Part shown: positions 7,453 to 8,215 of the stretch, one piece after another
Layout: each line of letters opens with the position of its first letter
How positions within the stretch are numbered: the stretch's first letter is position 1
Source of the DNA: Deltaproteobacteria bacterium RIFOXYA12_FULL_61_11
GTDB lineage: Bacteria > Bdellovibrionota_F > JAHFAK01 > YA12-FULL-61-11
Direction of reading: 5' to 3'
Length of the DNA: 8,215 nucleotides
Assembly (NCBI GenBank): GCA_001799195.1
Contig: MGSU01000188.1
Coordinates: 1-8,215, forward strand
Notes under the pieces: model-generated
The model's database searches: none
Told to the model about the DNA's origin: nothing
Seen by the model: only the letters and a program-made list of their open reading frames with translations
Made by a program: the position numbers and the translations under genes

Positions 7453-8215
7453 CGCATCAATTTTTCGCCGACGTCTTCTCCGACGGGCCTGTCCCCTGCG
7501 GCCCGCTTGGAGGTCGGCATCCCTGCCGCCACCCCGACGACGAGACAGAGTGGCAGGACCGCGACGGCAACGGCCGGGGAGACAACGAGGTGCCGATCGA
7601 CCCAGACCTCCTCGCCCATTTCACCTTCAACGAACTGCGCCAGTGCCTCTTCGCCGATACGCTTGACAGTGGCCTGCTGGCCCGTTCCTGCGCCGTCGAG
7701 CTTTCGCCGTCCGGCTTGGAACGCCGCGCGCTCTCCTTCGCCACCCAATGCGGGGAGGTCGTGTTCACACAACCCCTCGAGCTCTCGGCCGATTTCTCCC
7801 TCAGCGTGTGGGTGAATCCAGTCGAGACTCAGGCCCGTCAAACCCTGCTCCGCTTGGGCAACGGCCTTACGGTCGTCCGCCAGGCAGACCTGATCGACCT
7901 CGTGGTCGACGGCCAGGTCGTGCTCAGCGCACCAAGCACGCTCTGGACCGGGGCCTGGAACCACCTGGTGATCAATCGGCAAGAAACCTCGCTCAGCCTC
8001 TCGGTCAACGCCGCTCTCGTGGCCCAAACCACGTATCACGGTCCGCTCGAGGCGCACGAGGTCTTGGTGCTCGGACCGGACTGTGCGCACGATCCCACGC
8101 CCTTCACCGGCAAGCTCGACGAACTGCACGTGTACCGGCGCGGCTTGCAGCCGAGCGAGCTCGAACGCTTGTACCTCGTTGGTCTCTACCACCAGCTTCA
8201 GGCCCAACGCGAGGT
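7449..8215 (+). CDS. TSP3-LamG protein fragment, paralogue of the giant protein's fourth LamG block; start uncertain, 3' partial
   Basis: This frame is open from 7425 (after a TGA at 7422-7424) to the window end and contains no ATG. The listed start is a TTG at 7449 that overlaps the preceding stop as TTGA and has GGAG at 7439-7442, six bases upstream; TTG at 7443 or GTG at 7590 are alternatives. Coding is supported by protein similarity: from about 7533 it reads PDDETEWQDRDGNGRGD, a TSP3-like stretch, then a LamG module (LLAHFTF, FSLSVWV, AWNHLVINR, LVLGPDC, GKLDELHVYRRGL, LYLVGL) matching the giant protein's module at 1939-2517 in order and spacing. The first ~28 residues are not TSP3-like and there is no signal peptide, so a stand-alone product would not be exported. 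It may be an orphan cassette, a 5'-truncated pseudogene, or the continuation of the 6856-7452 gene after a frameshift. The frame is well supported; the start is not. Confidence 0.7.
   Translation, partial: MTHQFFADVFSDGPVPCGPLGGRHPCRHPDDETEWQDRDGNGRGDNEVPIDPDLLAHFTFNELRQCLFADTLDSGLLARSCAVELSPSGLERRALSFATQCGEVVFTQPLELSADFSLSVWVNPVETQARQTLLRLGNGLTVVRQADLIDLVVDGQVVLSAPSTLWTGAWNHLVINRQETSLSLSVNAALVAQTTYHGPLEAHEVLVLGPDCAHDPTPFTGKLDELHVYRRGLQPSELERLYLVGLYHQLQAQRE
7467..7518. repeat. Nested GC-rich inverted repeats in the inter-module junction
   Basis: An outer pair GCCGAC (7467-7472) and GTCGGC (7513-7518) encloses an inner pair CGGGCC (7484-7489) and GGCCCG (7500-7505) with a 10-base loop. No T-run follows, so it is not a typical intrinsic terminator. 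It sits exactly between the end of the small gene and the start of similarity to the LamG block. It could be a chance product of GC-rich DNA, an RNA structure, or a trace of the join. Confidence 0.3.

Noticed and set aside
7448-7465. Possible intrinsic terminator: TTGA-CGCA-TCAA hairpin followed by five T
   Set aside because: The stem is only 4 AT-rich pairs plus one G-U pair and is too weak. It also sits where coding seems to continue.
7449-7480. TTGACG as a sigma70 -35 box
   Set aside because: No -10-like hexamer lies 16-18 bases downstream (the sequence there is CGTCTT), and the bases overlap a stop/start junction.
7421-7666. GTG-started frame 2 open reading frame
   Set aside because: Its product is almost all Arg, Pro and Ala from GC-rich DNA read out of frame, and it overlaps the better supported frame 3.
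7341-8207. 288-codon open frame on the minus strand
   Set aside because: It is antisense to the TSP3-LamG frame, which has clear protein similarity to the giant gene. The minus frame shows only shadow composition.

Overview
The window is almost entirely coding on the + strand. It holds the 3' part of one giant gene (bases 1-6846, about 2,280 codons visible, 5' end outside the window), a small exported protein (6856-7452), and the 5' part of a third open frame (from about 7449 past the window end) that repeats part of the giant protein's architecture. No RNA gene, CRISPR array, transposase, integrase or convincing promoter is visible. The base composition (mostly 55-65% GC in the first 4 kb), strong Shine-Dalgarno sequence, Sec-type signal peptide and calcium-binding TSP3 repeats of the 'DAFP..P.EW.D.D.DG' style point to a Gram-negative, probably environmental bacterium. 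Proteobacteria in the broad sense, including the former delta group, are likely, but this is only an inference.

Layout of the giant protein, N to C: an incomplete LamG-like module, two complete LamG-like modules joined by two-cysteine linkers, a first TSP3 array, a fourth LamG-like module, a ZU5-like beta domain ending in FSVYSVV, an unrecognised domain of about 165 residues, a FlgD-type Ig-like domain (VPTGWYYVVV), a second TSP3 array, and about 920 C-terminal residues without a confident family. The last ~690 residues are encoded by DNA of patchy, mostly lower GC content (35-40% in several stretches, 57-60% in others). The picture is of a large secreted or surface protein with a conserved modular stalk and a variable C-terminal tip, as in polymorphic toxins and large adhesins. 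No catalytic motif could be identified, so toxin activity is a hypothesis only.

The small gene starts 9 bases after the giant gene's stop. Its Shine-Dalgarno overlaps that stop, so the two are very probably co-transcribed and translationally coupled. It encodes a signal peptide and a beta-rich, probably Ig-like region, and is a candidate partner or immunity protein, or alternatively the N-terminal end of a second multidomain protein.

Downstream, one frame is open from 7425 to the window end with no ATG. From about 7533 it encodes a TSP3 remnant and a LamG module clearly related to the fourth LamG module of the giant protein. It is either a translationally coupled gene with a TTG start overlapping the previous stop (TTGA), an orphan cassette, or the shifted continuation of the small gene. 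This repeated TSP3-LamG block after a putative tip-plus-partner pair is the most interesting feature of the window.
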